The notes under the pieces: model-generated | Databases searched by the model: none | Told to the model about the DNA's origin: nothing | The model's input: only the letters and a program-made list of their open reading frames with translations | Assembly: GCA_030248195.1 (NCBI GenBank) | Contig: JASAND010004253.1 | Span: 1-64,000 of the forward strand | DNA length: 64,000 nucleotides | Direction: 5' to 3' | Origin: Trissonchulus latispiculum | Lineage: Eukaryota > Nematoda > Enoplea > Enoplida > Ironidae | In this document: positions 43,110-55,878 of the stretch, piece after piece | Layout of the letters: each line of letters opens with the position of its first letter | Numbering within the stretch: position 1 is the stretch's first letter | Made by a program: the position numbers and the translations under genes

Positions 43110-43779
43110 CATATCTCTCTGCTGCTATGGGCTCTAAGATCTAGCCATTTTTTCTTATCCCCAAAATTTCATCTCTGTTCAGGTAAAAAGAGTCCGAAAC
43201 CTACAAAATAATTCCTTCTGGAGGAATTTGCAGGTTTTTATGCGTTTAAAACGCTTAAAAAGCATCGATTTACCCATATAACTTTTTAAATTAGTTTCTG
43301 ATTATATATTTTCCTGGCCAGTTTGCTTATGAAACCTGATTGTTGATATTGCACAATTTTTGAACTTTTCAAATTGATAACAATCGTTACTAATTCATTA
43401 CAACTTTGCTTTTTGTGGCTAAATATACTAAATTTGATGCCCTCTTTCATCAAGAAGCATCAAATACATTCCAGTGCCAATATTTTGGGGTGATTTTTTA
43501 TACCCCAAGTCCCAACCCATTTTTCTTACCATTTTTTCGGGTAAGAAAAACACCTAATTTTTTATTAATCTGACAGCTTGTTACATTAGAAAGTATTTTT
43601 ATGCATGCATCGATAGAGGACAGTGTCGGGAACCTGCATGCAAAAGACTTTTAGATTGACCAACATTTGCGACAGTTAGAGGCTTAAGTTGAAAAATAGT
43701 TTTTTAATACCATGTCTGACTATATAAAATAATTGATAACTTAAAGCAATAGTCACAGCAATTTGGTTTTCCAGTAGAT
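43110..43779. other. AT-rich intergenic DNA
   Basis: No supported gene, repeat or RNA between the large foldback and the broken reverse transcriptase. Confidence 0.4.
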
Positions 43780-44920
43780 AATAAAGATCTTAACTTACCC
43801 TATATACAACTTATTCCTAAATTTCACAAAAACCCAGTCAAATTTAGATCTTTTATATCTAGCACTAAGGCAGTTATTAATCAAGTGTCTATTAGGATAG
43901 GCCAGGTTTTCAAGGTTATACTTAAAAGACTCAAAAAATACAGTGAAGTCATAGCTAAGTTTAACGGTGGATGTTCTCCTTATTGGGATTATAGATAATA
44001 ACCAACCCATATTAGACAGGTTAAAACAAATATCAGATAAGAACGCGGCTAGAAACGTATACACCTACGATTTCACACAGTTAACAAACCTAAGACACAC
44101 TCATATCATGGAAGCAGTGGAAGGTGCAGCTAAATTGGCATTTGGATCTTCTAATCGCAAGGTTATTATGTTGGAAAAGTCAGCCCATTTTGTAAATAAC
44201 ACTAATTCTAAATTTGCATTAAATTGCGAAAACTTTTGCAAACTGGTTAACTGGTTAATTTCTAGCACGTTTTTCAAAATGGGAAATAAAGTTTTTAGAC
44301 AAAAAACTGGTATACCTATGGGCACTAGCTGCGGACCTTTCATGGCTAACTTAGTTTTGTTTTGGTATGAGATTAAGTACATTAAAACACTTACCCAAAA
44401 AATAGACACAGAAAAATTGGAACTTTTACAATATATATTTAGATATATAGATGACATAACAACTGTTAATGACAACGGAATAATCAAAACAGAACATAAA
44501 AATATATATCCCCAGGATTAGAATTAAATTTAGTGAATGAGTGACCCTATGTAGCGGAAGTGTTAGACTTAAGATTTAAAGTATTCAATGATAAGTTTAC
44601 TCATAGAATTTATAAAAAAAGACGATTTCCATTTTAAAGCAATTAATTACCCGAAAATATATAGACGGAAATTTCTCTCAACTAACTTGTTACAAGGTAT
44701 ATGCCAACGAACTAAGTAGAATTTCTAAGTTGAGCTATTACGAAACAGACTTCATTGTACAAAGCGCACAATTAGTAAAAACACTTAGGAATAAACAATA
44801 TAGTAGCCGAAATCTAAGACACTTTTTCCTAAAAACAGTAGAAAAACTTTCCAAAACACTACAATTCAGTTTCACCCCTTTAGACGGATGGTTACAGCTT
44901 ACAACTCAAATTGGATAGAA
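43780..44920 (+). pseudogene. Reverse transcriptase remnant, Penelope-like
   Basis: Three frames together give an RT with motifs in order: LIPKFHKNPVKFRSFIS (43,800-43,850), VYTYDFTQLTNLRHTHI (about 44,060), FRQKTGIPMGTSCGPFMANL (about 44,295-44,355), RYIDDITTVND with the catalytic YIDD (about 44,440), then FKVFNDKFTHRIYKKR and a C-terminal stretch LSKLSYYETDFI, NLRHFFLK (44,575-44,915). At least two frameshifts and a stop near 44,520 separate the pieces. The GIPMGT-then-YIDD arrangement fits Penelope-like or related animal RTs. No GIY-YIG domain follows within reach. Confidence 0.75.
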
Positions 44921-45234
44921 ATATACGTTTAGCACTATCTTTAATGTTTAACTTCACCTCCTGAGGCGACCAGCGGCGAAACCCTTTTCATTTATTTTAT
45001 GTTTATCTTAAAACATTTCTAAAAAACTGTGTCCCACACTGAACCACTGATGAGCCGCGCAGTGTGTGGATATGGTCTGGTTACGGTCGCATGCACTTAC
45101 TCATATAGACTGTATGTATGTACTGTTTCTGTCTAAATGTTTATATATGTACACTTTTAACATCTCAATGTTAATTTATATTATTTTTCTACTTATTTTA
45201 GTTTATTAAATTCTTCATCGATCATTTGTCACAG

Positions 45235-45279
45235 TTATGGGAAAGCCAAACGATAATAAAAGGAAACGGAAGAATGATG
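45235..45279 (+). CDS. Possible short coding exon (MGKPNDNKRKRKND...)
   Basis: An acceptor-like TTTGTCACAG is followed by TT and an ATG, fourteen codons rich in Lys/Arg, and a donor GTACGT. Splice signals on both sides and the basic composition suggest the first coding exon of a + strand gene. No following exon could be identified, and BBS1 occupies the other strand downstream. Function unknown; it may be chance. Confidence 0.25.
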
Positions 45280-45557
45280 GTACGTTTTATATATTAATGA
45301 ATTATTTCACATATAATATATGATGTCCTCTAGCTATTATCTAGACATAAGTTTAAATTTATCAAGATAGCGGCAAGAAAATCTTATGATATTGTAATGA
45401 GTAAGCAAGGAATCGGTGAGACTACTATGAAATTTCGCAAACTGTTCAGCAAGTGTTCTATTCTTCGTCACTTCGCATATAGTAAGCTAAGCTTGTGCAC
45501 AGTTGAGTTTGTTTTCTGTTCTTTTCAAGTATATATATTTCTGATTGGAATTCGCTC

Positions 45558-48500
45558 TTAGTCAACCAGTGAGACATCGCTTACGGGCATGGTAATATGT
45601 GCTGTAACTAATGGTACCGGGCTGTCGTCTTTAACAAGAGAAACCTTTACATCTTCGGCTAAGCCTTTGTCAGTAATGCACTTGATTGTTGTATTAAAAG
45701 GATATGACGCTCCTGGGACAAGAAAAGGTACAGGAATGTAAGCTGGAGAGATTTCATATATCTTCGGATTATAACGAAACCCCAAGAACAGATCCATTGC
45801 GGCCTTTTGAGATAAACATTGAAGGGTTATTTTCAGCTGGAACTTTGGACCAAATCCTTGTAGCTCTGCGCTAAGCTTGACTGAATCTTCGCCCGATGTT
45901 GACACAGGGTTGAGGTGAGTTTCCAGGGTTCTTGAGTAGGTTTTGGCCGCTTCAAGGCGTAACATGAATAGGTCTCGTTGAAATATTTTATGCATTTTTA
46001 CGCCTTCTTCTCTTTCCCGAATAGTTTGATCCACAAATACTTTTGTTTTCTTTGGAACCTGTAGCTTTTGGTTTTGACTGGATGGTGGTCCTGGTGTCAT
46101 TGCCCTTTCTTGGAATTTCGCCGTCCTCTTCAGAAGTTTTACTGTTAAACCACCAGTTCTGGTGACATAGACTAGGGCGCCTTCTTCTCTTCCAAATCGA
46201 CCGAACTTGATCGCAATCGGGATCCCCTCAGTTTTAATTTGATTGATAAGAAACATGTCTTTGTAAATATGAATTTCTGCCGTGTCCAAACCAACAACGG
46301 CTGCTTGATAATTTTTCGGGGCGTATTCCAGAGTTTCAATGGCGGTTATCTTGCCAGGCATTGTTAGACTCCATTGCTGTTTACCCTGAAACACTTAAAA
46401 ATGTAACTAATTAAAAATAGTTCCCAAACGGCTCTGAGTACATTCAAAGATCACATCATGTAGGAGCTCCGATTAACCGACTCCACAATGTTGTCTTGAC
46501 AATTAAGTCAAATTTTGAAGGCTTTGGGAAAGTGAGAATGACTGGATACAAAATTTTTGTAATTTTGTTACTTTTAATCTTAATAATGATCGAACTAAAT
46601 TTAAAGAAAGTGATTCGTGATTCGTGAAATTGTGACAAAAACGGGCTAGAAACCAGGAGAAAATGCGTTGTACCACTTGTATGTACCTAAGGTTGTGCGA
46701 TATGTGTACAGTACAAATTGCTATCTGAGCGTTTCAATTGCGTACAGTAAAGCAAACTGTAAGCTGGAATGTTAACGGACCTTACAGCAGCAACATTAGC
46801 CCAATATATACCTTTAGAGCATAGCAGCGAAGTGCAATCCGTGCAAGCAACAATAATTGTTTTGCTTTGACGACTCATTCCGCGACTTGCTGTCCCACAG
46901 TGATGGCCGGTCTGGTTACCTTAGTGGTACCTCTTTTAACTATATAAATGTTTGAATCTCTGCAGCAGACAATTAGTCGAAAATCTACATCGTACAGACC
47001 AGCGGTAGATATGAACGCCGGAATCACGGGCAATTCAGCTTCTGTCAAAATTGTAAATGCTTCTGAGTCAAGGATGTAAATCTAAAATTTACACAACAAA
47101 ACAATGTTTGTCAATTCATTCTATATTCATTAACATTTTCTGACAAGAAAGGTAATATGGCTTTGTTAAGAATTATTAAACATGCTAACTGAGTGTCTGA
47201 GTTATGATTTTGCGTGTGACTTATGCAAAAGCTGCACTGCAGCAAGTTATTTAGTACCATTTTATTCTCTGTACCAAGAACCAGACAGTCAACACTTTTT
47301 TCCTCTTGTAAGGATTTCTTCATTGTTGTTAAAAACAGTTATTACTGTTGAAGACTTCAAAGGTTCTCTGCCAGTACAGGGTCAGGAAAGAATCTTTTTC
47401 TAAATCCGTCAACAGAAGAAATCTAAAAAATAGCATTTGCATCTATAAAATCAAGACATTGAAATAACAAGAGATACAGACATAGAGTTTTCCTGTTGTC
47501 TTGAAAATTGTTTAGAAAGCCTCTGAAGAAGTGAAGATACCAGACCATATACCATAAGGCGTTAGGTTCAGACTTGGTCTATTCACATTGCAGTAGTATC
47601 TGTATCTTTAGTTACCTTGCTGGAAACGCTCGACACTGCCAGACTCTATCCTATTGTCCTAGAATTCAGTTTAAGAAATCTGTTTTAGTAAGCAGTAATT
47701 TTAATTTTTGGTCTTATTGTCTGGTTTGAGGTAGTTTAAAGATGGACTTCCTTTAGACGGTAAAATTACACTGATTTACTTTACGAACCTTTTCCTTATA
47801 GAAGTAATCAGATGATCCTTATCCTTACCTCTGTGATCTGGCCGACATTTCTGATAGCGGAACAGAGGCTTTCAAAGCTTCCAGGGCTTCAGTTAAAGAT
47901 CGTGGGTCCAGTTTCTCTTCTTTGACTAAATTCCATATGTCTCGTTCTGCAATATTGACATCTATACCGGGAAGATTAAACTTGTAGTAAGGCTTTAAGT
48001 TTTTTGTAAAAATAAACAGCGTTTCCAGACGCGACTCCGATTGCAGGAACTTTTGGTTCAGTGGAGTCCATGAAAAAGCTGACAATGGCTGTTGGCAAAT
48101 CAATAAGTGTATTTTCTGACATTACCGCTGTTCCTTTGTACACCTGAAACAAAACTGTGCAATATTAGCTTATATATTAAAATTGAGTACAATAAAATTT
48201 ATATTCGGTGGTTGTCCAAGGTTAAGCCCGGTTCATACTTGTCTCTGAGTCTCTGTCTCTAGGTCTCTGTCTCTATGTCTCTGTCTTTAGCCGGTTCATA
48301 CCTGTCTCTGTCTTTTTGTCCTTTTGTCTCTAAGCTGTCCTTAAGACTAAGAGTCTCTAAGCAAAGTAGAACAGTGCTCAACTTTTCTGCCTGTCCTTAA
48401 GCGGCAGCCAATCAAAATAGCAGATTCTAACACGTGATATGTCTGTTAAGTTGGATATTTAAAAGTAACTACATATATAACTAATTTTAAAGTCAATTTT

Positions 48501-50934
48501 CAACATAATAGAACTTCGGCTGTTAATGGGACAACAATAGCAACATATTTTTCGATTGAACTACTTTTTGCTCGTTTTTGATTAAACCCAGTGGCCAATA
48601 GAATTTGAATTAGTTGTCACATGACCTAGTCTCTGTCTTTTTGTCCTTTTAAGTATGAACGTCTTGTCTCTATCAGTGTAGAGACAAAAGGACAGAGACT
48701 CAGAGACAGAGACTCAGAGACAGAGACATAGAGACAAGTATGTACCGGGCTTTATTGAGAGCAGTGCAGAATAGGTCAGTCGAATCGAAACATCTCCAAC
48801 GTGCTGTGTTTGGTTCAATCGGAAGCACTTTGTTAAAACCAAAATAGTTGAAATGCGTTGTTTGAAATTCTCTGTTACTGTTTTGTTAATGTTTTTTGTT
48901 CTTGTGCATGACCAGGCGTGACTTCCGAACTAGCTGGCTGCGCCACTAAATTGCACGGAATATCACAATATCTTAAGCGGATTTGACTATGCCAGACGAG
49001 AATTATGCTGCCACCTTTATTTACATCACCGACGTCACAAACCTAACCAGAAAAAAATATTCTATCGGCACCGGAGGGGCTTAACTTACCTGCAGGCATG
49101 TGCGGGAAGCCAAGTTTTTTAAAAGAGGGCGGAGTAAATCGGCGACCAAGGGCAAAGGAAAAATCGGATTATTTTTCAAAAAGCCAAAAAACTGAAAAAT
49201 GCTAAATCTGGGGGACAGCTCAGATCGTGTGGGTTGAAACCTTCCTAGACTCCCCCCCAAGCCCACGTATACCTACCAGCCACGAATAAATGGTACGTGT
49301 TTTGGCAATGGTGTCAGAATCTTAATAACCGGTTCGTGCTCTAACTGATCGGATTAAGTAAGGAGTAAAAGGAATGAAGAAATGGCGAGTCAACAGCAGC
49401 TATATAACGGAAGAGCGAGAAACGGAGCAACGGTGAAGCACGTAGAAACGGACGAAATTGTTGTACAGTGTTTAAATCAAACTTAATTTGTTTGCGTTAA
49501 GCACAGTTATTTTTCATGTCGTGATCAGTGGTCGGGAAAAGCAAAACTTTGGAAATTCAATTACATGATTGTAGAGTGTTTTACAGGTGTTCGTCCTGGT
49601 TTAAGGTGCTGGTTTTCTTTCGGGTATTTTTGACTCCTACGGCATTAATCCTTTACGCAAAGGGCTAAAACTTTCGAAATAACCTATTTCCGTGCTCTTT
49701 AACATTTTAGGACCAGTCCCGTATTCTTAGGCCAAAAAATAAGAAAGTTTCGGTTTTTGGCCTTAAGCTCCTAGTAGGTATACAAGACACGGGATTGGTT
49801 GGTATGGCTGGAAAGAGGACTCGAAAATGAACATTTTTGCTCTTACAACCTTTGAGTTATCTCCAGTGGTTAAGTCAGTATAAGCAAAAAACTGTTTTTA
49901 GGGTCAAAAAATGGCCATTTTCGAGGAAATCAGTTTTTTCAAAATTACTGCCACATGTTAAGGATAAAACTGGCTTAGTTATACTCAATCGATACATCGT
50001 CCAAATGCACATTTTATGAATGCCTATTAGCCGGACTTTATTGCTTTCAGGTAGAGATTTGGCCGAAAAACCATTTTGGCAAAACTGCGATTATTTTGTT
50101 TCGAACATCGATTTCTCAAAAACTACTCGTCGGATTCCGGAGATTTTCGGCAGAATCGAAATTCGCACTTCTGCGGAGGGACGTTTTTCTTGGTTTGGGC
50201 TAAAACATATTGAGTAGCAAGAAAACTCAATGCGAAGTTGCGAAATTTCATGTTACTGTGCGTTTGGCCGATTTTCTCGAACGTTAAGACCTGCTGAGGC
50301 AAATCCAAAAAAACGTCCCTCGGCCCATATGTCCTTCATATCGTGGCACTAAAAGAACTTTTGGCCGATTCTTCAGTTTTGAGAAATCGATGTTCAAAAA
50401 GTTTGGTCTATATTCATCCTGTTAGATGTCAGCTTCTCAGAACATTTCTGCAATTTTTTTGCAAATTTTGCCAGTTCTGTACGCTCATGTGAATGTACAG
50501 ATAATAAGCTTTAAAACGATGCATAAAGCTCTTTCCAACTCCAAAAATTGCGAAAGTTATAGCGTTTCAAAAAATCACCCCAAAAGCACTGCACAAAAGG
50601 ATACCACCACCTTAAATAATGCATAGTTGGTGAATGACGGATGATGGCGGAGTTGAGTGTTAGATTTTTCTACACCAAAATGTGCAACAGCGTTTGCAAT
50701 AAAATGCTTTTTCACAATTCAACATTTTACATTAGAGTTGCCGTTTATTAAGAAAGTAATGGATTTTACCTTGAGTTTCATGCTGAACATTCCAGTTCCT
50801 AAGTCTGCGACTACCAGTTTATAGTCCCCATCAGCGTTAAGATCTGCCAGAGACATGCATGTTGAGAATGTGTAAAGTCCAGCCAAAGGATCAGAAAATG
50901 CTTCCAGCCATTTCGAATTCTCTGATTCCTCCAT
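45558..50934 (-). CDS. BBS1: BBS1, BBSome subunit (needs five single-base corrections)
   Basis: BBS1 is a beta-propeller subunit of the BBSome, which moves membrane proteins in and out of cilia with ARL6. Coding exons on the - strand: 50,934-50,770; 48,143-47,829; 47,422-47,258; 47,081-46,812; 46,385-45,558. The product, about 580 residues, aligns along its whole length with vertebrate BBS1 (593). Landmarks: [102 protein letters not shown]. Exon 1 and the last exon are clean. To read through, one base must be dropped near 48,000-48,005 (A6 run on the coding strand), 47,364-47,369 and 47,331-47,335 (T5 run), one added at 46,880 (GG) and one dropped at 46,384-46,386 (GGG at an acceptor). No premature stops remain after correction. 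Recent pseudogene or consensus error; see findings. Confidence 0.9.
48225..48751. mobile_element. Element with GTCTCT simple-sequence arms, TTA target duplication (BBS1 intron 1)
   Basis: The left end AGCCCGGTTCATACTTGTCT matches the right end read in reverse (AGCCCGGTACATACTTGTCT). TTA flanks both sides (48,222-48,224; 48,752-48,754). Just inside each end lies an array of TCTCTG/GTCTCT words, inverted on the opposite side. The centre is AT-rich. A 3-bp TWA target duplication suggests PIF/Harbinger mobilisation. No open frame. Confidence 0.85.
49601..50615. mobile_element. TTAA-bounded inverted-repeat element, copy B (BBS1 intron 1)
   Basis: Direct homologue of 33,672-34,657 over its full length, with TTAAGGTGCTGG at the left, CACTGCACAAAAGG followed by the end TTAA at the right, and matching interior blocks. 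The two copies are substantially diverged, so both insertions are old. Confidence 0.8.
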
Positions 50935-51145
50935 ATTTAGCAGCGGCGTTTATTTACTAAAATCGTCAATAAAATATAGGAGAAGTCTTAATCTAGAGCA
51001 TGTATATTGTTGCTATGCCAACTGATGTCAAACTAGAAAGCTAAGCTGATGATGCTATGGCTTTAGTGTGAACAAAATTAACCGAATATACAGTAAAGAG
51101 CTGGTTTTGTAATATGTTTTTAAAAGTAAGTTGTCTCAAAAGTAA

Positions 51146-51621
51146 AGCCCGGTTCACGATGGTGACTGCTTTGTGCTTTGTGCTTTTCTGCTTTGTGCTT
51201 TGCTTTGTGCTTTGTGCTTTGTGCTTGCTCGGTTCATGATGGTTTGAAAAGCACAATTCTTTGTGCTTTGTGCTTTCCCCGTTCATGATGGTTTTCTGTG
51301 CTTTGTGCTTTTGTGCTTTTGGTGTGCTTTTGGAAGTTTGATAATGTCAAACATTTTGAGTTGTACTTTCAGTGCTTTCCAATCAAAACAAGCTTTTCTC
51401 TATGCTGATTTGTCGAAAACTGAAACTGGACGTCACACGAGCACTGCTATATTCCCAATGTTTTGTTGAATTAAAACTTATTATTTGAACGAAACTTAAT
51501 TTTGATAGCATGAGTATTTAATAAATATCATGAATTGGCTATCGTAAATAAATAACGATTTCATGCAAAAATTTAAATTAAGCTAATTTATCATAATTAT
51601 TTTTGATTATTACTAATGATC

Positions 51622-51681
<60 letters not shown>

Positions 51682-51853
51682 AATCTAATAATAATATTAT
51701 ACTATTGTGCTTTCTCATCATGAATCATTTGTTTACTTTCTCCTGAGCACAAAGCACAAAGCACTGTCTCCCGAGCACAAAGCATAAAGCACCAAGCACA
51801 GTAGACGAAAGCACAAAGCACAGGAGACAAAGCACTTCATCGTGAACCGAGTT
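51146..51853. mobile_element. Element with GCTTTGT simple-sequence arms, TAA target duplication
   Basis: The left end AGCCCGGTTCACGATGG pairs with the right end read in reverse (AACTCGGTTCACGATG). TAA flanks both sides (51,143-51,145; 51,854-51,856). Arms are arrays of GCTTTGT/TGTGCTT on the left and ACAAAGC on the right. The terminus AGCCCGGTTCA is shared with the 48.2-kb element although the arm word is different. The centre holds a TTA microsatellite. It lies about 200 bp upstream of the BBS1 start codon. Confidence 0.88.
51623..51679. repeat. (TTA)n microsatellite
   Basis: About 19 uninterrupted TTA/ATT units in the centre of the GCTTTGT-armed element. Confidence 0.95.
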
Positions 51854-51857
51854 TAAT

Positions 51858-52769
51858 TTAAGGTGTTGATTCCTTTTCGGCACATACTGTTGGTTGGCGG
51901 CGCAAATCAAGATGAAATTTGACGAAACTTTCCAAAATAAGTTCTTTCAGCGTTCTAACACCCTCCGCACAATCCCGATTCAAAAATTCGAGATTTCCGG
52001 TCAGGGCGGTTTTTCCAAATTTCTGAAAGTTTGGCAGCAGCTATACAGTTATGACTATGTTCATTCGAAAGATCTCGTTGAGCTTCATATATTTGCTTTT
52101 TAAAGCAACGTTCTAGCTTTTCTCTACCGTGAGATATAGCCGATTTTCTGGTTTTGGCGTCGAAAACTTGCCATTTTTGCAGAAATCAAATAATCATCAT
52201 TTCTCGAACTATGCAAGTCGTAAAATCAAACTAAGGGCGTCGATCTGAAGGTCTCATAGCGGTAAATTATCCGACGCCTGATCGTCTTCCAACGCATATC
52301 CCGTCGGCTGCTATCATAAAAAATGTAGTTTTTGCAAAAACACGACCAATTTTGTTTCAAAGATTGTGGAGCACTCGTCATGCAAGCTAGAGGACTGCTA
52401 CTTAATAGATGTGTTCTGCACAAATATACCAAGGGTCGTGTTTTAGTTGTCCCGATTACTGCTTTCTAGCTAATGCAATCGCTTGACAAATTTGGAAAAA
52501 GTAGGCAAAATACAGGTTACGCACACATTTCAGCTTATTTCTCTACAACGAAGAGCGATTTCACAATAAACAAAAAAATTGTCCCCAGCTATTTGATGGA
52601 GGTATCGAATGATCTAACCGATGTCTCGCGAAAAAATTTACTTGAGTCTGTAAAAATTCTGGAAAATTATACTTCTTCTAAAATGTGTTAAAAATATTCT
52701 AGAAAAGCAACATTAGTTTCGTGGCATGTGTAATGAAGGGAGCAAGATCCAAGACACGATCTGCTCTAA
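51858..52769. other. Unassigned, possibly truncated TTAA-type element
   Basis: Begins TTAAGGTGTTGATTCC, similar to the left end of the TTAA-bounded elements, immediately after the GCTTTGT-armed element. The interior does not obviously match copies A and B. The right part is interrupted by the TAA-flanked element at 52,770. No gene. Confidence 0.35.
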
Positions 52770-55700
52770 GGGCCTTTTCGCGAATGGGTTAAACGAGTTA
52801 GATTTAACTCGATCCTTTTCGCAAATGGGTTAAACGAGTTAAAATTAACTTGCCGAGTTAAGGGGGGGGTCCATCGTGAAAAATTTTTAGATCACGGATT
52901 TTGCTCATTTTCACACATAATCTAGCCACATATGTCGTACATGTCAAGTTTAAATTTTGAGTTGTTTCGTTCAGTTCTCCGTAAGTTACGAGCCATTCAT
53001 TGATTACAATTTGAATATCAGAGAAAATCATAGTGCTGCAGCAAACTCAATCAAATTTTCGCAAATCAACTTCAGATTTTTAGTTTATTTTCTTTTACAC
53101 ACTTAGTAACCATTAATACAAACATTTTCGTACAGTTTCAAGCCCGATGAGCACGATCAGAAGCTTCCTTAAAGGATTTTTCAGAGAAACAAGGCCCCTG
53201 TTTCTCCGGATGTAATAAAACATTTAACAGCGGTTAACTTAAAATAGAAGCATTTCCGAGCCATGGTTCTATGAGAAGAATTCATCCCTGCACTGAGAGC
53301 TTTCGATTGATATATAATATGCCATATTTTGAAAAATTTGAAAAATCGCTGTTTTGTAAAATTCGGGGGTCTGAGGTCCCGATTGGCGCGCTGAGAAGTA
53401 CTGGACATAGCTATCAGAATAATTCATGCTGCAAATAGATCGCAATGCATGAATACATAAGTTGGAATACAAAAGAGGAAGTTTTGGACCATACTGTTGT
53501 CGTAATTTAGCCAAATTTTCGAAAAAAACCGAAATTTTATAAATTTTGCTAAAACAGCACATTCTTGCGCCAAAAAAATCTCGAAACTGGTGAGGGTTAC
53601 AGCCAAACAATTGGTATCGTTGGAACCGCCTATTCAAATACTACGGAACCTTGGAATTAGATTTTTCATTTAGGCCTCTGAATTAGAGTAGTTTACAATT
53701 CTTTTTGACGACCCTACTTTTCATTGACAAGAAACGTTGAAATTTGACGATTTTCTACTGTTTGCGTTACATAAAAAATTTTTAAAAATTTTTGGGGGCC
53801 TAAATCAAAATTCTACTTCCAAGGTACCGCAGTTCATGATCATAGCTTCAACATGAATACAAAATTATACAGATTCATGACTGTTTATCGAGAGATTTTT
53901 TTGGCGCAAGAATAAAATCACAACTTTTTCTGTTTCCTATGTTTAACACATGGAGACCCCAACTTTGCGGCGAAATTACTCAACAACCATAAACGATCCG
54001 ACTTTAATTTCAAAAACTCGTTAAAATATGGCACTCAAAGAACAAATTACGTGAAAATGAACGAAATCGGAGATGGTCGAAAAATCGGCCAAAAATGGAC
54101 CCCCCCCCCTTAAGCAGAGTTAAAATTTTTAACTCTACGCTCATTCGCGAAAAGAGTTAAAAATTAACTCTTTTAACTCTACTCTTTTCGTGAATGACAC
54201 GTAGAGTTAAAAACCTGCAGAGTTAAATTTAACTCTACCCTTTTCATGAATGGGTTAAATTTAACTCTTTTAACTCGCTCACGACATTTTACATTGAATT
54301 TTAACCCGCGTCTCAGCACGCGGGTTAAACGAGTTAAAATCTTCCATGCTTTACATTGTGATTGCCACATTATGCGCGCGTAATAAAGCCTTAAAAATGA
54401 CAAGATAATCCAGCCAATGAAAATGCAACACATAATTTCATTGGATGGTTCAAAATGCTTCAAAATTACTTAAGCATTTGCCAACATTCTGCTGAATTAT
54501 TTACGCCTGACAACATGAAAAGCCGAATCAACGGGACACTACAACTAACCAGAAAGCTCAATTTTTTCTCAAAAGGTGGATTTGTAAAACTACAAGCCAT
54601 GGGTGCTAGTTGCTATGTTGCCAATGCTAGATGTTTTCAACAAAAATATAAAGTAAAGGCAAAAATTACAGTTGAATGCACCTTTTACAGATTACTTTTG
54701 CCATGAAAACTACTGTAAACTTTAAAAAATTTGTATTTTTAGACTTTTTGAAAGGACATCTACAAGATAAATGTTATGCAAAGCAACTGGTTATGCTCAT
54801 AAGAAACGCAGTACAGGATCAATTGTTATCCGAACTGTGATTCTAAGAGCAACCATTTCAATTCAAATTTGAAATCTCTACTGAATTAATAAACAAACAT
54901 TTTTCTATTTAATTTTGCTGCACCTATCTGTTTTAGTATCATTAGTTGAAATTGGCCAAAATTGTTCAACTTTTTAGGAAAAGCAAGAGAATCCGATTTT
55001 GCTGAAAATATGCACAGAGGTTTTTTGAGCTCTGTTGTGGTCTCAGCAAACGAACACCTGTTTTTCGGCTCAACTATTCATTAGCACTTTATTGTAGGCT
55101 AAATTGCAAGCTGGCCAAAGAATCAACGAAAACCTAGACCGAAACACTGTCTTTAGATTACTTTTCAGCGAACTCTGAAAATATGCAACTTTTCATGAAA
55201 TCGTAAAAAATCTTTGGTTGGCTCCCCTTCAATTGCAGTTTTACCCATGTGATTAACCCTGTTAAAGTTTAAACTATAAAACTTTGCTGCAGATTGGTCA
55301 ATAATTCGTTGAAATGGATCCATGCTAAATTTCAGCAAAATCGGTTAGAAACTGCAAGTTACACAGGGATTCGCCCGATCACCCTAGTACAGGATGACGC
55401 CAGATTGAAGGTGTAATAAATGTCTGTTAATGATATTAGTAAATATCTTCTTTTGCTGTTTTATTTTATTTAAAATTTTCCAAACGTAAAGAAGTTTTTT
55501 AAAACCTCAAATGGTGAAAAGTTGGCCATTACGTAAGCAAAAATTATATTAATATTTTAACTCTTTTCACATATGCAGAGAGTTAACTTTAACTCTACCA
55601 GTTTTAACTCTTTTAACTCTTTTCGCGAATGCACAGAGTTAATTTTAACTCTACCAGTTTTAACTCTTTTAACTCTTTTCGCTAATGCACAGAGTTAATT

Positions 55701-55878
55701 TTAACTCTGCCAGTTTTAACTCTTTTAACTCTTTGATTTTTAACCCTGCAGAGTTAAAAGAGTTAAAAACGGACAGAGTTAAATTTAACCCTGCGCCTTC
55801 ATGAAAAGGGTTAAAAGAGTTAATTTTAACTCTACTCTACTCTACTCTACTCTACTCTACCCATTCGCGAAAAGGCCC
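52770..55878. mobile_element. Harbinger-like element with GAGTTAAA arms, TAA target duplication
   Basis: Ends are GGGCCTTTTCGCGAATGGGT and its exact reverse complement. TAA lies outside both (52,767-52,769; 55,879-55,881). The subterminal regions are dense in AACTCTTTT/GAGTTAAA words, including three tandem units of about 62 bp at 55,570-55,735. A 3-bp TWA duplication with a GGGCC terminus fits PIF/Harbinger. No transposase or Myb-like frame was found, so it is probably non-autonomous. A second element is nested at 52,858-54,113. Confidence 0.88.
52858..54113. mobile_element. TTAA-bounded element with GGGGGGGGTCCAT ends, nested
   Basis: The left end is TTAAGGGGGGGGTCCAT. The right end in reverse is TTAAGGGGGGGGGTCCAT. 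The insertion lies in a GAGTTAA word of the surrounding element. The 1.25-kb interior has no conserved frame; the 122-codon frame at 53,269-53,637 has no recognisable features. TTAA target suggests piggyBac-type mobilisation. Confidence 0.8.

Noticed and set aside
53269..53637. 122-codon frame on the - strand
   Set aside because: Lies inside a TTAA-bounded non-autonomous element and shows no domain signature.
52770..55878. Autonomous Harbinger element
   Set aside because: No transposase or Myb/SANT-like frame found; the interior is arrays plus a nested element.
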